Numbered from the stretch's first letter, positions 1-8,933 are shown. The stretch: DNA of 41,602 nucleotides from Pseudomonadota bacterium (GCA_023459095.1 JAEWVQ010000207.1:1-41602); one strand, 5' to 3'. Notes: generated from the sequence alone by a model not told the origin. Program-made: numbers and translations.

Positions 1-53
1 CCTTCCGTTCAAATCATTGTGCCGCCGACTCGAACCGAAGCGCTTTCCCGCTT

Positions 54-93
54 CCTCTTCACCGCCGCCCAAACCGCTGCAGCGCTGAAGAGG
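54..93 (-). other. Inverted repeat in the leader just downstream of the promoter
   Basis: On the minus strand CCTCTTCA (93-86) and TGAAGAGG (61-54) are perfectly complementary with a 24-nt loop. The first arm starts at about the predicted +1 of the promoter at 99-126, so the transcript would begin with this stem. Leader stems are common in rRNA precursors. The rest of 1-53 shows no coding potential that I can support. Confidence 0.5.
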
Positions 94-98
94 TGCGC

Positions 99-150
99 AT
101 TATAGACAAACAATCACGAAGGTCAAGCTTTTTTAAACTTCTTTTGTCTT
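99..150 (-). promoter_or_regulatory. Stable-RNA-type sigma70 promoter with UP element, firing leftward
   Basis: Read on the minus strand, this holds TTGACC (126-121), a 16-bp spacer and a perfect TATAAT (104-99), followed by the GC-rich discriminator GCGCACC. Upstream of the -35 box lies an A/T-rich tract (about 150-127) with runs of A, like an UP element. That combination is typical of rRNA and tRNA promoters under stringent control. It fires toward position 1, so the gene it drives is outside the window; a 16S operon is the most likely target, but this is inference. The UP-like tract overlaps the last codons and stop of queG. Confidence 0.75.
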
Positions 151-1218
151 CGTCTCTCGGCTGTCGAACCCACCATGTGATTCATTCACGCCATGACGCT
201 GCAAAGCCCAGCTCACATGCCCCCTCACCATCCGGGATTCATGCTGGCTCCGCGCACGAAGCGCCGCGACCACATCATCGCTCGTTGGTGCATTACCCAA
301 GGCCACGGCAATATTCCTCAGCCAGCGTTCATGACCAATCCGACGGATCGCGCTTCCTGCGGTCCGCTCCAGGAATTCGGCTTCGGTCCACGCGAACAGC
401 TCACACAAACCGGCACCATCGAGCCGATGCCGCACCGCAAAATCCGCCTCGACCGACTGACGAGCGAACCTATTCCAGGGGCACACGAGCTGACAGTCAT
501 CACAGCCATAGATGCGATTGCCGATCGCCGCCCTGAACTCCAAAGGAATATCGCCCGCCAGCTCGATGGTCAAATATGAGATGCAGCGTCGCGCATCCAG
601 TTGGTAAGGCGCTACGATCGCCCCGGTCGGGCAAGCCGCGGCGCAAGCCGTACAGGTGCCGCAATGCGGCACCACCGGCGAATCCACCGGCAGCGGGAGA
701 TCAGTGAAGAGTTCGCCAAGAAAGAAGTAGGACCCCGCCGAGCGATCGAGCAGGAGAGTGTGCTTCCCCCGCCAACCCAGGCCCGAGCGAGCAGCCAGTT
801 CGACCTCCATCACCGGAGCGGAGTCGACGAACACGCGGTGGCCATGCGGTGCTTCTGCACCGATGCGGTCGGCGAGTTGCTGGAGGCGTGCGCGCAAAAC
901 CTTGTGATAATCCCGGCCGAGCGCATAGCGTGACACGTAGCCGCGCCCACCATCGGCAAGCACAGCTTCCGCCCGCTCCGCATCCGGCCAGTAGTTCATG
1001 CGGACCGAGATGACCCGGACCGTACCCGGCACCAACTCCGCAGGACGCGCACGCTTCATGCCGTGCCGCGCCATATAATCCATCTCGCCGTGAAAGCCGG
1101 CAGCGAGCCATCGGGCAAGGCCGTCTTCGGCGTCGCCTAGATCGATACCGGCGATAGCGACCGCGGCAAAACCGAGTTCGCGCCCCCAGGCGCGTACCTG
1201 CGCTGCGAGCTCGACCAT
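133..1218 (-). CDS. queG: Epoxyqueuosine reductase QueG
   Basis: The product (361 aa) catalyses the last step of queuosine synthesis, reducing epoxyqueuosine to queuosine in the wobble position of tRNAs; the family uses cobalamin and two [4Fe-4S] clusters in the cytosol. I see the N-terminal cobalamin-binding half with the conserved Asp132 in FVDSAP, then a ferredoxin-like segment with Cys186, 189, 192 and 196 (CGTCTACAAACP), a further Cys212, and Cys239, 242 and 246 (GCDDCQLVCP). Length matches the family (E. coli about 379 aa). The frame runs open to 1377, but the ATG at 1218 gives the expected N-terminus and avoids overlap with the divergent tsaE. The C-terminal coding end carries the UP-like part of the promoter at 99-150. 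Confidence 0.93.
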   Translation of the reverse strand: MVELAAQVRAWGRELGFAAVAIAGIDLGDAEDGLARWLAAGFHGEMDYMARHGMKRARPAELVPGTVRVISVRMNYWPDAERAEAVLADGGRGYVSRYALGRDYHKVLRARLQQLADRIGAEAPHGHRVFVDSAPVMEVELAARSGLGWRGKHTLLLDRSAGSYFFLGELFTDLPLPVDSPVVPHCGTCTACAAACPTGAIVAPYQLDARRCISYLTIELAGDIPLEFRAAIGNRIYGCDDCQLVCPWNRFARQSVEADFAVRHRLDGAGLCELFAWTEAEFLERTAGSAIRRIGHERWLRNIAVALGNAPTSDDVVAALRARSQHESRMVRGHVSWALQRHGVNESHGGFDSRETKTKEV

Positions 1219-1254
1219 GTCACGGCCGCCATGACCACCCGATGAGCATTGTTG

Positions 1255-1770
1255 ATGATTACCGTTCTTCACGCCGACCATGATAACGAGCCCGGGATCG
1301 CTCTGCATTTGCAGGATGAGGCCGCCACTCTGCAACTCGGCGCTCTTTTCGGCGCAGCGCTGAGCCCCGGCCTGCACCTATGGCTGGAAGGGGATCTCGG
1401 TAGCGGCAAAACCACGTTCACACGTGGCCTGCTGCACGCACTCGGCCACACCGGCAAGGTGAAGAGCCCCACATACACCTTGATTGAACCTTACGTCGTT
1501 TCTAGATTAGACTTATATCACTTTGATTTTTATCGCCTGAATTCGCCAGACGAGTATCTTGATGCGGGGCTTGACGAGTATTTTTCCGGTTCCGGCGTAT
1601 GCGTGGTGGAATGGCCAGAAAAGGCCCTCCCCCATCTCGCGGCGCCCGATGTCGTCCTTCGGCTGCGCATCGACGGCGAAGGCCGCCATGCCCTCATCGC
1701 CGCACGGACAGAAAAGGGACAGGCATGCGTGACGACTCTCGCCAGTGCGCTCCAGGCCCGGCAAACCTGA
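1255..1770 (+). CDS. tsaE: tRNA threonylcarbamoyladenosine biosynthesis ATPase TsaE
   Basis: TsaE is the ATPase partner of TsaB-TsaD in making t6A at position 37 of ANN-decoding tRNAs. The 171-aa product has the Walker A motif GDLGSGKTTF near residue 47, the family motif KSPTYTLIEPY, and the VVEWPEK segment with the conserved Glu-Trp. Length is slightly above the E. coli protein (153 aa). The ATG at 1255 is chosen; in-frame TTG codons at 1249 and 1252 are alternatives, and no strong Shine-Dalgarno is visible. Only about 36 bp separate it from the divergent queG start, so the two promoters must overlap or lie within the genes. Its 3' end overlaps amiC by 46 bp, which suggests coupled translation. 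Confidence 0.93.
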   Translation: MITVLHADHDNEPGIALHLQDEAATLQLGALFGAALSPGLHLWLEGDLGSGKTTFTRGLLHALGHTGKVKSPTYTLIEPYVVSRLDLYHFDFYRLNSPDEYLDAGLDEYFSGSGVCVVEWPEKALPHLAAPDVVLRLRIDGEGRHALIAARTEKGQACVTTLASALQARQT

Positions 1771-3050
1771 ATCGGCGCCAACTGCTCAAGTTCGCAGGCG
1801 CCTCGCTTGCCCTGCTGATCAGCCCGGTCGGCCACGCCGCAACCAGCCTGCTCGCCGTACGCGTGTGGCCTGCCGAGGAATACACGCGCATCACTCTCGA
1901 GGGTTCTGCCGAACTCCGCTTCACCCATCTGCTGGTGAAAGACCCTGAACGGCTCGTGGTCGACCTGGAGGGCGTGGAGCTCAACAGCGTCCTCCAGACC
2001 CTGCCGTCCAAGGTTCTCGACACCGACCCCTACATCCGCCTGATTCGGGCCGGGCAGAACCGTCCAGGCGTCGTGCGCGTCGTCATCGAACTCAAGGCGG
2101 AAATCAACCCACAGGTCTTCACTCTGACCCCGGTCGGCAACTATGGCCATCGGCTGGTGCTCGACCTCTATCCGACAACACCGGTCGACCCGCTGCTCGC
2201 ACTCATCCAGAAGCCTTCGCCGATGGACGCCGCAGCCGGCGACAGCGGCCCGGGCACGCAAACGGCCGCGAACCCCGAGCCCCGCCCCGAGCGCCCTGCT
2301 CAAGGAGAGCGGCGCCCGGAGCCGCAGGTCAATCGGCTGTTCACGGTAGTCCTCGACGCCGGCCACGGCGGCGAAGACCCGGGCGCAGTCGGCCGTCGCG
2401 GCAGCTATGAGAAGAACGTCACACTGAACATCGCCAAGCGCCTCAAGCGCAAGATCGATGCGCAGCCGAACATGCGTGCCGTGCTCACCCGCGACGGCGA
2501 CTACTTCGTGCCGCTGGCACAGCGAGTGACCCGCGCCCGCCGCGTCCAGGCCGACCTTTTCGTCTCGATCCACGCCGACGCTTTCATCCGTCCGGAGGCG
2601 CGCGGCAGTTCGGTGTTTGTACTCTCCGAACGCGGCGCCTCGAGTTCGGCCGCGCGCTGGCTGGCACAGAAGGAGAACGACGCCGATCTCATCGGCGGCG
2701 TCAATCTGGCCAAGCAAGATGGCCACCTCGCCCGCACCCTGCTCGACCTGTCGCAGACCGCCACCATCAACGACAGCCTGAAGCTGGGCAAGGCGGTGCT
2801 CTCCGAACTCGGCGACATCAACACTTTGCACAAGGCGCAGGTCGAACAGGCCGGCTTCGCGGTGCTGAAGGCGCCGGACATCCCGTCCATCCTGGTCGAG
2901 ACCGCCTTCATCAGCAATCCGGAAGAAGAGGCGCGGCTCAACGACAACGCCTATCAGGAAAAAATGGCCGACGCCATCCTGCGCGGCATTCGCCGCTATT
3001 TCGACGACAACCCGCCCACCCCGCGGGCGCGCGTCGCACGGCTGGACTGA
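1725..3050 (+). CDS. amiC: N-acetylmuramoyl-L-alanine amidase AmiC, Tat-exported
   Basis: This periplasmic zinc amidase (441 aa) cuts the amide bond between MurNAc and the stem peptide and helps daughter-cell separation. The N-terminus is a clear Tat signal (NRRQLLKFAG, twin Arg at 17-18, hydrophobic run, HAA cleavage area near 38-40). An AMIN domain follows (about 43-145), then a linker rich in Pro and Arg, then the Amidase_3 domain. Zinc/catalytic residues visible are His214 (DAGHGGEDPG), Glu229, His283 (SIHADAF) and Glu392 (VETAFISN). The ATG at 1725 follows GGGACAGGC and lies inside tsaE. The usual partner mutL is not downstream; ribF follows after 48 bp. Confidence 0.93.
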   Translation: MRDDSRQCAPGPANLNRRQLLKFAGASLALLISPVGHAATSLLAVRVWPAEEYTRITLEGSAELRFTHLLVKDPERLVVDLEGVELNSVLQTLPSKVLDTDPYIRLIRAGQNRPGVVRVVIELKAEINPQVFTLTPVGNYGHRLVLDLYPTTPVDPLLALIQKPSPMDAAAGDSGPGTQTAANPEPRPERPAQGERRPEPQVNRLFTVVLDAGHGGEDPGAVGRRGSYEKNVTLNIAKRLKRKIDAQPNMRAVLTRDGDYFVPLAQRVTRARRVQADLFVSIHADAFIRPEARGSSVFVLSERGASSSAARWLAQKENDADLIGGVNLAKQDGHLARTLLDLSQTATINDSLKLGKAVLSELGDINTLHKAQVEQAGFAVLKAPDIPSILVETAFISNPEEEARLNDNAYQEKMADAILRGIRRYFDDNPPTPRARVARLD

Positions 3051-3071
3051 GCCAGGGCTGCGCTTTGCCGC

Positions 3072-3077
3072 TATAAT
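3072..3077 (+). promoter_or_regulatory. Candidate -10 box for the ribF-ileS-lspA-fkpB-ispH operon
   Basis: A perfect TATAAT sits in the 48-bp gap between amiC and ribF, about 20 bp before the ribF ATG, so the leader would be very short. I see no good -35 at 16-18 bp upstream, so the call rests on the -10 and its place ahead of a five-gene run. Confidence 0.5.
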
Positions 3078-3098
3078 TGCCGCTTTTTTCAGGCGGTC

Positions 3099-4043
3099 AT
3101 GCAGGTTTTACGCGGGATTCCCGACCAGGCCGACCAGTCCGCCGTGCTCACCATCGGCAACTTCGATGGGGTGCATCGCGGCCATCAGGCTTTGCTCAAG
3201 CTGCTCACCGACAAGGCGCACGCCCTCGGACTGCCCGCTGTCGTCCTGACCTTCGAGCCCCATCCGCGGGAGTACTTCTCGCCCGCCGACGCCCCTGCCC
3301 GCCTCGCCTCGCTGCGCGAGAAGCTGCTCCTGCTCAGCGCCTGCGGTGTCGATCGCACCCACATCTGCCGCTTCGACGCCCGCTTCGCCGCGCTTTCGGC
3401 GGAAGACTTCATCGACCGCATCCTGGTCCGCGGCCTGGCCACGCGCCATCTGTACATCGGCGACGACTTCCGCTTCGGCGCGCGGCGCCAGGGCGACTTC
3501 GCGATGCTGCAGAACGCCGGCGAGCGCCACGGCTTCACCCTCGAATCGATGGAAACGCTCGACGTGGGCGGCGAGCGCGCCTCGAGCTCCGCGGTGCGCG
3601 CCGCGCTCGCCACCGGCGACCTCGATCGCGCCGCCGGCCTGCTCGGCCGCCCGTACAGCATTGCCGGCCGCGTCGTCCATGGCGACAAAATCGGCCGCCG
3701 GCTCGGCTTCCCGACCGCCAACGTGCACATGCGCCACCGCCGCCCGGCGCTGAGCGGAGTGTTCGCGGTCCGCGTCGAAGGGCTCACCGACCACGCCGTG
3801 GGCGGCGTGGCCAACGTCGGCATCCGTCCCACGGCAACCGACGCCGCGCGCCCCCGCCTCGAAGTCCATCTGTTCGACTGGAAGCGCGACTGCTACGGCG
3901 CACACCTGCGCGTGCATTTCCTGCACAAGCTTCGCGACGAGCGCAAGTTCGACTCGCTCGACGCCCTCACCGCCCAGATCACCCGCGACGCCGATGCCGC
4001 CCGCGCCTGGCTCGCCCACAATCCGAATCGACTGCAAGGCTAA
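3099..4043 (+). CDS. ribF: Bifunctional riboflavin kinase / FAD synthetase RibF
   Basis: RibF phosphorylates riboflavin to FMN and adenylates FMN to FAD. The 314-aa product has the N-terminal nucleotidyltransferase motif GNFDGVHRGH (about 20-29) and the C-terminal flavokinase motif GFPTANVH (about 202-209), in the normal order and at the normal length. The ATG at 3099 is the first in frame after the TATAAT at 3072. It leads a compact run with ileS 14 bp downstream, the usual betaproteobacterial and enterobacterial ribF-ileS-lspA arrangement. Confidence 0.96.
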   Translation: MQVLRGIPDQADQSAVLTIGNFDGVHRGHQALLKLLTDKAHALGLPAVVLTFEPHPREYFSPADAPARLASLREKLLLLSACGVDRTHICRFDARFAALSAEDFIDRILVRGLATRHLYIGDDFRFGARRQGDFAMLQNAGERHGFTLESMETLDVGGERASSSAVRAALATGDLDRAAGLLGRPYSIAGRVVHGDKIGRRLGFPTANVHMRHRRPALSGVFAVRVEGLTDHAVGGVANVGIRPTATDAARPRLEVHLFDWKRDCYGAHLRVHFLHKLRDERKFDSLDALTAQITRDADAARAWLAHNPNRLQG

Positions 4044-4057
4044 CCTGGACCACTTCC

Positions 4058-6874
4058 ATGGCTGACTACCGCAAGACGCTGAACCTGCCCGACACCGCCT
4101 TCCCGATGCGCGGCGACCTGCCCAAGCGCGAACCGGGCTGGATTGCCGACTGGCAGCAGAAGAAGCTCTATCAGCGCATCCGCAAGGCCGCTGCCGGCCG
4201 CCCCAAGTTCGTGCTGCACGACGGCCCGCCCTACGCCAACGGCAACCTCCACCTCGGCCACGCGCTGAACAAGATCCTCAAGGACATCATCGTGCGCTCG
4301 AAGACCCTCGCCGGTTTCGATGCGCCCTATGTACCGGGGTGGGACTGTCACGGCCTGCCGATCGAACACAAGGTTGAGGTCACCCACGGCAAGAATCTAC
4401 CGGCCGACAAGGTGCGCGAGCTGTGTCGCACCTATGCCGCCGAACAGGTCGAGATCCAGAAGAAGGAGTTCATCCGCCTCGGCGTGCTCGGCGACTGGGA
4501 CAACCCTTACCTGACCATGAACTTCGCCAACGAAGCCGGCGAAGTCCGCGCACTCACCGAGATGGTCAAGGCCGGCTACGTGTTCAAGGGTCTCAAGCCG
4601 GTGAACTGGTGCTTCGACTGCGGCTCGGCGCTGGCCGAAGCCGAAGTCGAGTACGCCGACAAGCAGTCGCCGACCATCGACGTCGCCTTCCCGGTGTCGG
4701 ACGCGCACGCCGGCAAGCTCGCCGCCGCCTTCGGTCTGGCACAGCTGGACAAGCCCGCGGCCGCAGTGATCTGGACCACCACGCCGTGGACCATTCCCGC
4801 CAACCAGGCGCTCAATGCCCACCCCGAGTTCGACTACGCGCTGGTCGATGTCGGCCCCCGCCTGCTCGTGCTTGCCGGCGAACTCGTCGAGTCCGCGCTG
4901 CAGCGCTACCAGGCCGACGGCACCGTGATCGCCACCGCCAAGGGCGCGGCACTCGAGCGCATCGAGTTCTGCCACCCGCTCTACGACCGCGTCTCGCCGG
5001 TCTATCTCGCCGACTACGTGGGCATCGACGCCGGCACCGGCATCGTGCATTCGGCGCCGGCGCACGGCGTGGACGACTTCAACTCGTGGCGTGCCTACGG
5101 TCGCAGCAACGAGGACATCCTGTCGCTGGTGATGGGTGGCGGCGAGTACGTGCCCGACCTGCCCTTCTTCGGCGGTCTCAACATCTGGAAGGCCAACCCC
5201 GCGATCGTCGACAAGCTCGCCGAAGTCGGTGCGCTGCTGTCGCACGGCAAGATCACCCACAGCTACATGCACTGCTGGCGCCACAAGACCCCGCTGGTCT
5301 ATCGCGCCACTGCGCAGTGGTTCGTCGGCATGGACAAGCCGGTGGCCGATGGCTCCACGCTGCGCGAGCGCGCGCTGCGCGGCGTCGAGGCCACCAAGTT
5401 CTATCCGGCGTGGGGGCAGGCGCGGCTGCACGCGATGATCGCCAACCGGCCCGACTGGTGCATCTCGCGCCAGCGCAACTGGGGTGTGCCGATCCCCTTC
5501 TTTCTGCACAAGGAAACCGGCGAGCTGCATCCGCGCACCGTCGAGCTGATGGAAGAAGTGGCCCAGCGCATCGAACGAGAAGGCATCGAGGCCTGGTTCA
5601 AGCTCGACGCCGCCGAACTGCTCGGCAGCGAAGCCGCGCACTACGACAAGATCAGCGACACCCTCGACGTCTGGTTCGACTCCGGCACCACCCACAAGCA
5701 CGTGCTGCGCGGCTCGCACAACGACGGCCACGCCGAGGGGCCGCGTGCCGACCTCTACCTGGAAGGCTCCGACCAGCACCGCGGCTGGTTTCACTCTTCG
5801 CTGCTCACCGGCTGCGCGATCGACGGCCACCCGCCTTACAGAGGCCTGCTGACCCATGGCTTCACCGTGGACCAGCAGGGCCGCAAGATGTCCAAGTCGC
5901 TCGGCAACACCATCCTGCCGCAGGAGGTGTCGGAGAAAATGGGCGCCGAAATCCTGCGCCTGTGGGTGGCCTCCACCGACTACTCCGGCGAGCTGTCGAT
6001 CAGCAAGGAGATCCTCGACCGCGTGGTCGAGGTCTATCGCCGGGTGCGCAATACGCTGCGCTTCCTGCTCGCCAACATCGCCGACTTCGACATTGCGAAA
6101 GATGCCGTGCCGCTCGAGCAATGGCCTGACCTCGACCGCTACGCGCTTGCCTTCACCCGCCAGCTCGCGCAGCAGGCCGAAGCCGACTACGCGAAGATGG
6201 AGTTCCACCGCATCGTTCAGGCCCTGCAGGTGTTCTGTGCGGAGGATCTCGGCGCCTTCTACCTCGACATTCTCAAGGACCGCCTCTACACCACCGCCGC
6301 CGGCAGCCCGGCAAGGCGTGCGGCGCAGACCGCGCTGTGGCACATCACGCAGACGCTGGTGAAGTTGATGGCGCCGATCCTGTCGTTCACCGCCGAAGAG
6401 GCGTGGGCCGTGCTCAACCCGGTGCACGCCGGCGGGGAGCCCGACAGCGTCATGCTGCACACCTTCCACGCCCTGCCCGCCCAGGAAGGCGAGGCCGGCC
6501 TGATCGCGCGCTGGGAAATCATCCGCGCGGTACGTGCCGAAGGGCTGAAGGTCATCGAGGCGCTGCGTACCGAAGGCAAGGTCGGCGCCTCGCTGCAGGC
6601 CGAACTCGAACTGCGCCTGAGCGCCGACAAGTTCGCCGCGATGGCGAGCCTGGGCGCGGACCTGCGCTTCGTCACGATGACCTCGGCGGCAACCCTCGCC
6701 GAAGCCGCCAGCGCGGACGAGGAGCGCATCGTCGCAACCCCGAGTGCGGCGCAGAAATGCGAACGCTGCTGGCACTACGTCGAATCGGTCGGCCACCACG
6801 CCGAGCACCCGACGCTGTGCGGGCGCTGCGTGAGCAACCTGTTCGGCGCCGGCGAGATCCGCACGCATGCCTGA
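4058..6874 (+). CDS. ileS: Isoleucyl-tRNA synthetase IleS
   Basis: A class I aminoacyl-tRNA synthetase of 938 aa that charges tRNA-Ile and edits misactivated valine. The sequence shows the HIGH-type motif HLGH (65-68) in GNLHLGHAL, the editing (CP1) domain with TTTPWTIPANQA, and the KMSKS loop (610-614) in GRKMSKSLGN. The C-terminal zinc finger has Cys901, 904, 921 and 924. This is the bacterial IleS type with a zinc tail, full length. The ATG at 4058 gives the typical MADYRKTLNLP start. The frame is also open back to 3077, inside ribF, but that part is not coding. It overlaps lspA by 8 bp. Confidence 0.97.
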   Translation: MADYRKTLNLPDTAFPMRGDLPKREPGWIADWQQKKLYQRIRKAAAGRPKFVLHDGPPYANGNLHLGHALNKILKDIIVRSKTLAGFDAPYVPGWDCHGLPIEHKVEVTHGKNLPADKVRELCRTYAAEQVEIQKKEFIRLGVLGDWDNPYLTMNFANEAGEVRALTEMVKAGYVFKGLKPVNWCFDCGSALAEAEVEYADKQSPTIDVAFPVSDAHAGKLAAAFGLAQLDKPAAAVIWTTTPWTIPANQALNAHPEFDYALVDVGPRLLVLAGELVESALQRYQADGTVIATAKGAALERIEFCHPLYDRVSPVYLADYVGIDAGTGIVHSAPAHGVDDFNSWRAYGRSNEDILSLVMGGGEYVPDLPFFGGLNIWKANPAIVDKLAEVGALLSHGKITHSYMHCWRHKTPLVYRATAQWFVGMDKPVADGSTLRERALRGVEATKFYPAWGQARLHAMIANRPDWCISRQRNWGVPIPFFLHKETGELHPRTVELMEEVAQRIEREGIEAWFKLDAAELLGSEAAHYDKISDTLDVWFDSGTTHKHVLRGSHNDGHAEGPRADLYLEGSDQHRGWFHSSLLTGCAIDGHPPYRGLLTHGFTVDQQGRKMSKSLGNTILPQEVSEKMGAEILRLWVASTDYSGELSISKEILDRVVEVYRRVRNTLRFLLANIADFDIAKDAVPLEQWPDLDRYALAFTRQLAQQAEADYAKMEFHRIVQALQVFCAEDLGAFYLDILKDRLYTTAAGSPARRAAQTALWHITQTLVKLMAPILSFTAEEAWAVLNPVHAGGEPDSVMLHTFHALPAQEGEAGLIARWEIIRAVRAEGLKVIEALRTEGKVGASLQAELELRLSADKFAAMASLGADLRFVTMTSAATLAEAASADEERIVATPSAAQKCERCWHYVESVGHHAEHPTLCGRCVSNLFGAGEIRTHA

Positions 6875-7397
6875 GCGCGGCACGCCCCGCCCCGCCTGGC
6901 GCGCGATGGCCCCGTGGCTGGCGCTGGCCGCGCTGGTCGCGGTGCTCGACCAGCTCACCAAGCAACTCGTGCTGGCCAATCTGTTTCGCGGCGAAGTGAT
7001 ACCGATGACGGGCTTCTTCGATCTCGTGCTGGTCTACAACCCCGGCGCCGCGTTCAGCTTCCTCGCCGAACATTCGGGCTGGCAGCGCTGGTTCTTCACC
7101 GGACTGGCGGTGGTGATCTGCGGCTGGCTGCTGGCCTTGATGCACCGCCATCGCCACGAGCGCCTGCTGCCGGCCTCGTTTGCGCTGATCATCGGCGGCG
7201 CGGTCGGCAACGTCATCGACCGCCTGGCGCACGGTGCCGTGGTCGACTTCCTTTATTTCCACGTCGGCCGCTACGGCTGGCCGGCGTTCAACCTCGCCGA
7301 TTCGGCGATCACCGTCGGCGTCATCCTGATGCTGTGGGCCGAGCTGCGCGCCGCCCGCAAGGCCAAGGCGGCGCCGAGCCCGGAGAATCCATCGTGA
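6867..7397 (+). CDS. lspA: Lipoprotein signal peptidase LspA
   Basis: Signal peptidase II is an inner-membrane aspartyl protease that removes the signal peptide from prolipoproteins after lipidation. The 176-aa product has four hydrophobic segments and both catalytic-Asp motifs, GNVIDR (Asp118) and FNLADS (Asp145), plus the VYNPGAAFSF motif. The start ATG overlaps the end of ileS by 8 bp, and its stop overlaps the GTG start of fkpB, so translation of the three genes is probably coupled. Confidence 0.96.
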   Translation: MPERGTPRPAWRAMAPWLALAALVAVLDQLTKQLVLANLFRGEVIPMTGFFDLVLVYNPGAAFSFLAEHSGWQRWFFTGLAVVICGWLLALMHRHRHERLLPASFALIIGGAVGNVIDRLAHGAVVDFLYFHVGRYGWPAFNLADSAITVGVILMLWAELRAARKAKAAPSPENPS

Positions 7398-7822
7398 GCA
7401 CCCTCGTCGCCGCCGACAGCCTCGTCACCCTGCACTACCGCATCACCCTGACCAACGGCCAGCCGCTGATCAGCACCTTCGACGCCACCCCCGCCACGCT
7501 GCAAATGGGCGCGGGCGAAATGCTGCCCGCCATGGAGCAGCTCATCGTCGGCCTCGAAGTGGGCAGCAACCACAGCTTCGAGCTCGAACCCGAGAACGCC
7601 TTCGGCCCGCACCGCGCCGAACTCGTCGAGCGCGTCAAGCGCGAACACATGCCTGCCGAGCCCATCGAAGCGATGAGCATCATGGAATTCACCGCGCCCG
7701 ACGGCTCGCGCTACTCCGGACTGGTACGCGAGATCGACGAGCAGTCGGCGCTGATCGACTTCAACCACCCGCTTGCCGGCAAGCAGATCCGCTTCGAGGT
7801 CAGCATCATCGGCATCTCGTGA
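7394..7822 (+). CDS. fkpB: FKBP-type peptidyl-prolyl isomerase FkpB/SlpA
   Basis: A small cytosolic FKBP of the SlpA class (142 aa; E. coli FkpB 149 aa). It shows the FKBP core at both ends (VTLHYRITLTNGQ; FNHPLAGKQIRFEV) with the inserted-flap domain between (about 70-120), which gives chaperone activity in the family. The start is GTG at 7394, whose last two bases begin the lspA TGA stop, a typical coupled start. The lspA-fkpB-ispH order is conserved across many proteobacteria, although the proteins have no obvious biochemical link. Confidence 0.93.
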   Translation: MSTLVAADSLVTLHYRITLTNGQPLISTFDATPATLQMGAGEMLPAMEQLIVGLEVGSNHSFELEPENAFGPHRAELVERVKREHMPAEPIEAMSIMEFTAPDGSRYSGLVREIDEQSALIDFNHPLAGKQIRFEVSIIGIS

Positions 7823-7848
7823 CGCCGCGCCGCCCCCAGAGAGAACAC

Positions 7849-8796
7849 ATGAACGAGACCAACGACAGCGAAATCCTCCTCGCCACCCCGCGCGGTTTCT
7901 GTGCCGGCGTGGAGCGCGCGATCGAGATCGTCGAGCGCGCCCTGCAGCGCTTCGGCGCACCGATCTACGTCCGCCACGAAGTGGTACACAACAAGTTCGT
8001 GGTCGACGACCTGCGCGCCAAGGGCGCGATCTTCGTCGAGGAGTTGGACGAGGTGCCCGCCGGCAACACGGTGATCTTCAGCGCCCACGGCGTCTCGCTG
8101 GAAGTGCGCGCCGAAGCCGAACGCCGCGGCCTGCGCGTGTTCGACGCCACCTGCCCGCTGGTCACCAAGGTGCACCTGGAAGTCGCACGCATGCGCGACC
8201 AAGGCCGCGAGTTGGTGATGATCGGCCACAAGGGCCACCCCGAGGTCGAAGGCACGATGGGCCAGGTACGCGACGGCATCCATCTGGTGGAGACCGCCGC
8301 CGACGTCGCCGCGCTGCAGGTCGCCGATCCCGACAAGCTCGCCTACGTGACGCAGACCACTTTGTCGGTGGACGACGCCGCCGCCATCGTCAGCGCGCTG
8401 CGCGAGCGCTTCCCCGACATCGTCGGACCGAAGAAGGACGACATCTGCTACGCGACGCAGAACCGCCAGGACGCGGTGAAGTTCATGACCCCGCACGCCG
8501 ACGTGGTGTTCGTGGTCGGCTCGAAGAACAGCTCCAACTCCAACCGCCTGCGCGAGGTCGCCGAACTGCGCGGCGTGCCGGCCTATCTGGTGGACAACGC
8601 CGCGGGCATCGATCCGGCCTGGGTCGAAGGCAAGCGCCGCATCGGCGTCACCGCCGGGGCGTCGGCGCCGGAAGTGCTGGTGACGGAGGTGATCGAACGC
8701 CTCAAGGCGCTCAGCGGCGGATCGGTGCGCAATCTGGACGGCGTGCCGGAGAAGGTGACCTTCCCGCTGCCGAAGGAGTTGCAGGAGGGGCGCTGA
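7849..8796 (+). CDS. ispH: 4-hydroxy-3-methylbut-2-enyl diphosphate reductase IspH
   Basis: IspH makes IPP and DMAPP from HMBPP in the last step of the MEP pathway, using a [4Fe-4S] cluster. The 315-aa product carries the three cluster cysteines Cys18 (GFCAGVERA), Cys102 (DATCPLVTKVH) and Cys200 (DICYATQNRQ), plus the SSNSNRL motif. The ATG at 7849 follows an AGAGAGAAC ribosome site; a GTG at 7819 in the same frame overlaps fkpB and is less likely. It closes the operon that starts at ribF. dxs and ispA of the same pathway lie 2-3 kb downstream, beyond the Rieske gene. Confidence 0.97.
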   Translation: MNETNDSEILLATPRGFCAGVERAIEIVERALQRFGAPIYVRHEVVHNKFVVDDLRAKGAIFVEELDEVPAGNTVIFSAHGVSLEVRAEAERRGLRVFDATCPLVTKVHLEVARMRDQGRELVMIGHKGHPEVEGTMGQVRDGIHLVETAADVAALQVADPDKLAYVTQTTLSVDDAAAIVSALRERFPDIVGPKKDDICYATQNRQDAVKFMTPHADVVFVVGSKNSSNSNRLREVAELRGVPAYLVDNAAGIDPAWVEGKRRIGVTAGASAPEVLVTEVIERLKALSGGSVRNLDGVPEKVTFPLPKELQEGR

Positions 8797-8855
8797 GGGG
8801 GTGGCGCTGAGACAAGCGCGGCCTGTCGCCTTCCGTTGCGACAAACGCGGCGTAC

Positions 8856-8933
8856 GGGAGGTTTGCGCCGCGGGCTGCGGAACTCACTCGCTGCGCTCGC
8901 TCGGACAGTCCTCGCCCGCTCTGCAAACCTCCC
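8856..8933 (-). repeat. REP-like palindromic element, copy 1
   Basis: The outer arms GGGAGGTTTGC (8856-8866) and GCAAACCTCCC (8923-8933) pair perfectly. Inside is a core reading, on the minus strand, GGCGAGGACTGTCCGAGC, then a small variable palindrome (GAGCGCAGCGAG), then GAGTTCCGCAGC. The same two conserved blocks occur in the opposite orientation at 9063-9102, so this is a repeated element and not chance. I recall similar phrases as scattered intergenic repeats in betaproteobacteria, but have not checked. Confidence 0.65.

Noticed and set aside
3077..4057. Possible N-terminal extension of IleS through ribF
   Set aside because: The frame is open but reads as Arg/Pro-rich nonsense over ribF, whose own motifs are complete; IleS has its normal start at 4058.
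4397..6979. An 860-codon open frame on the minus strand across ileS
   Set aside because: Antisense shadow of ileS with low-complexity composition and no recognisable domain.
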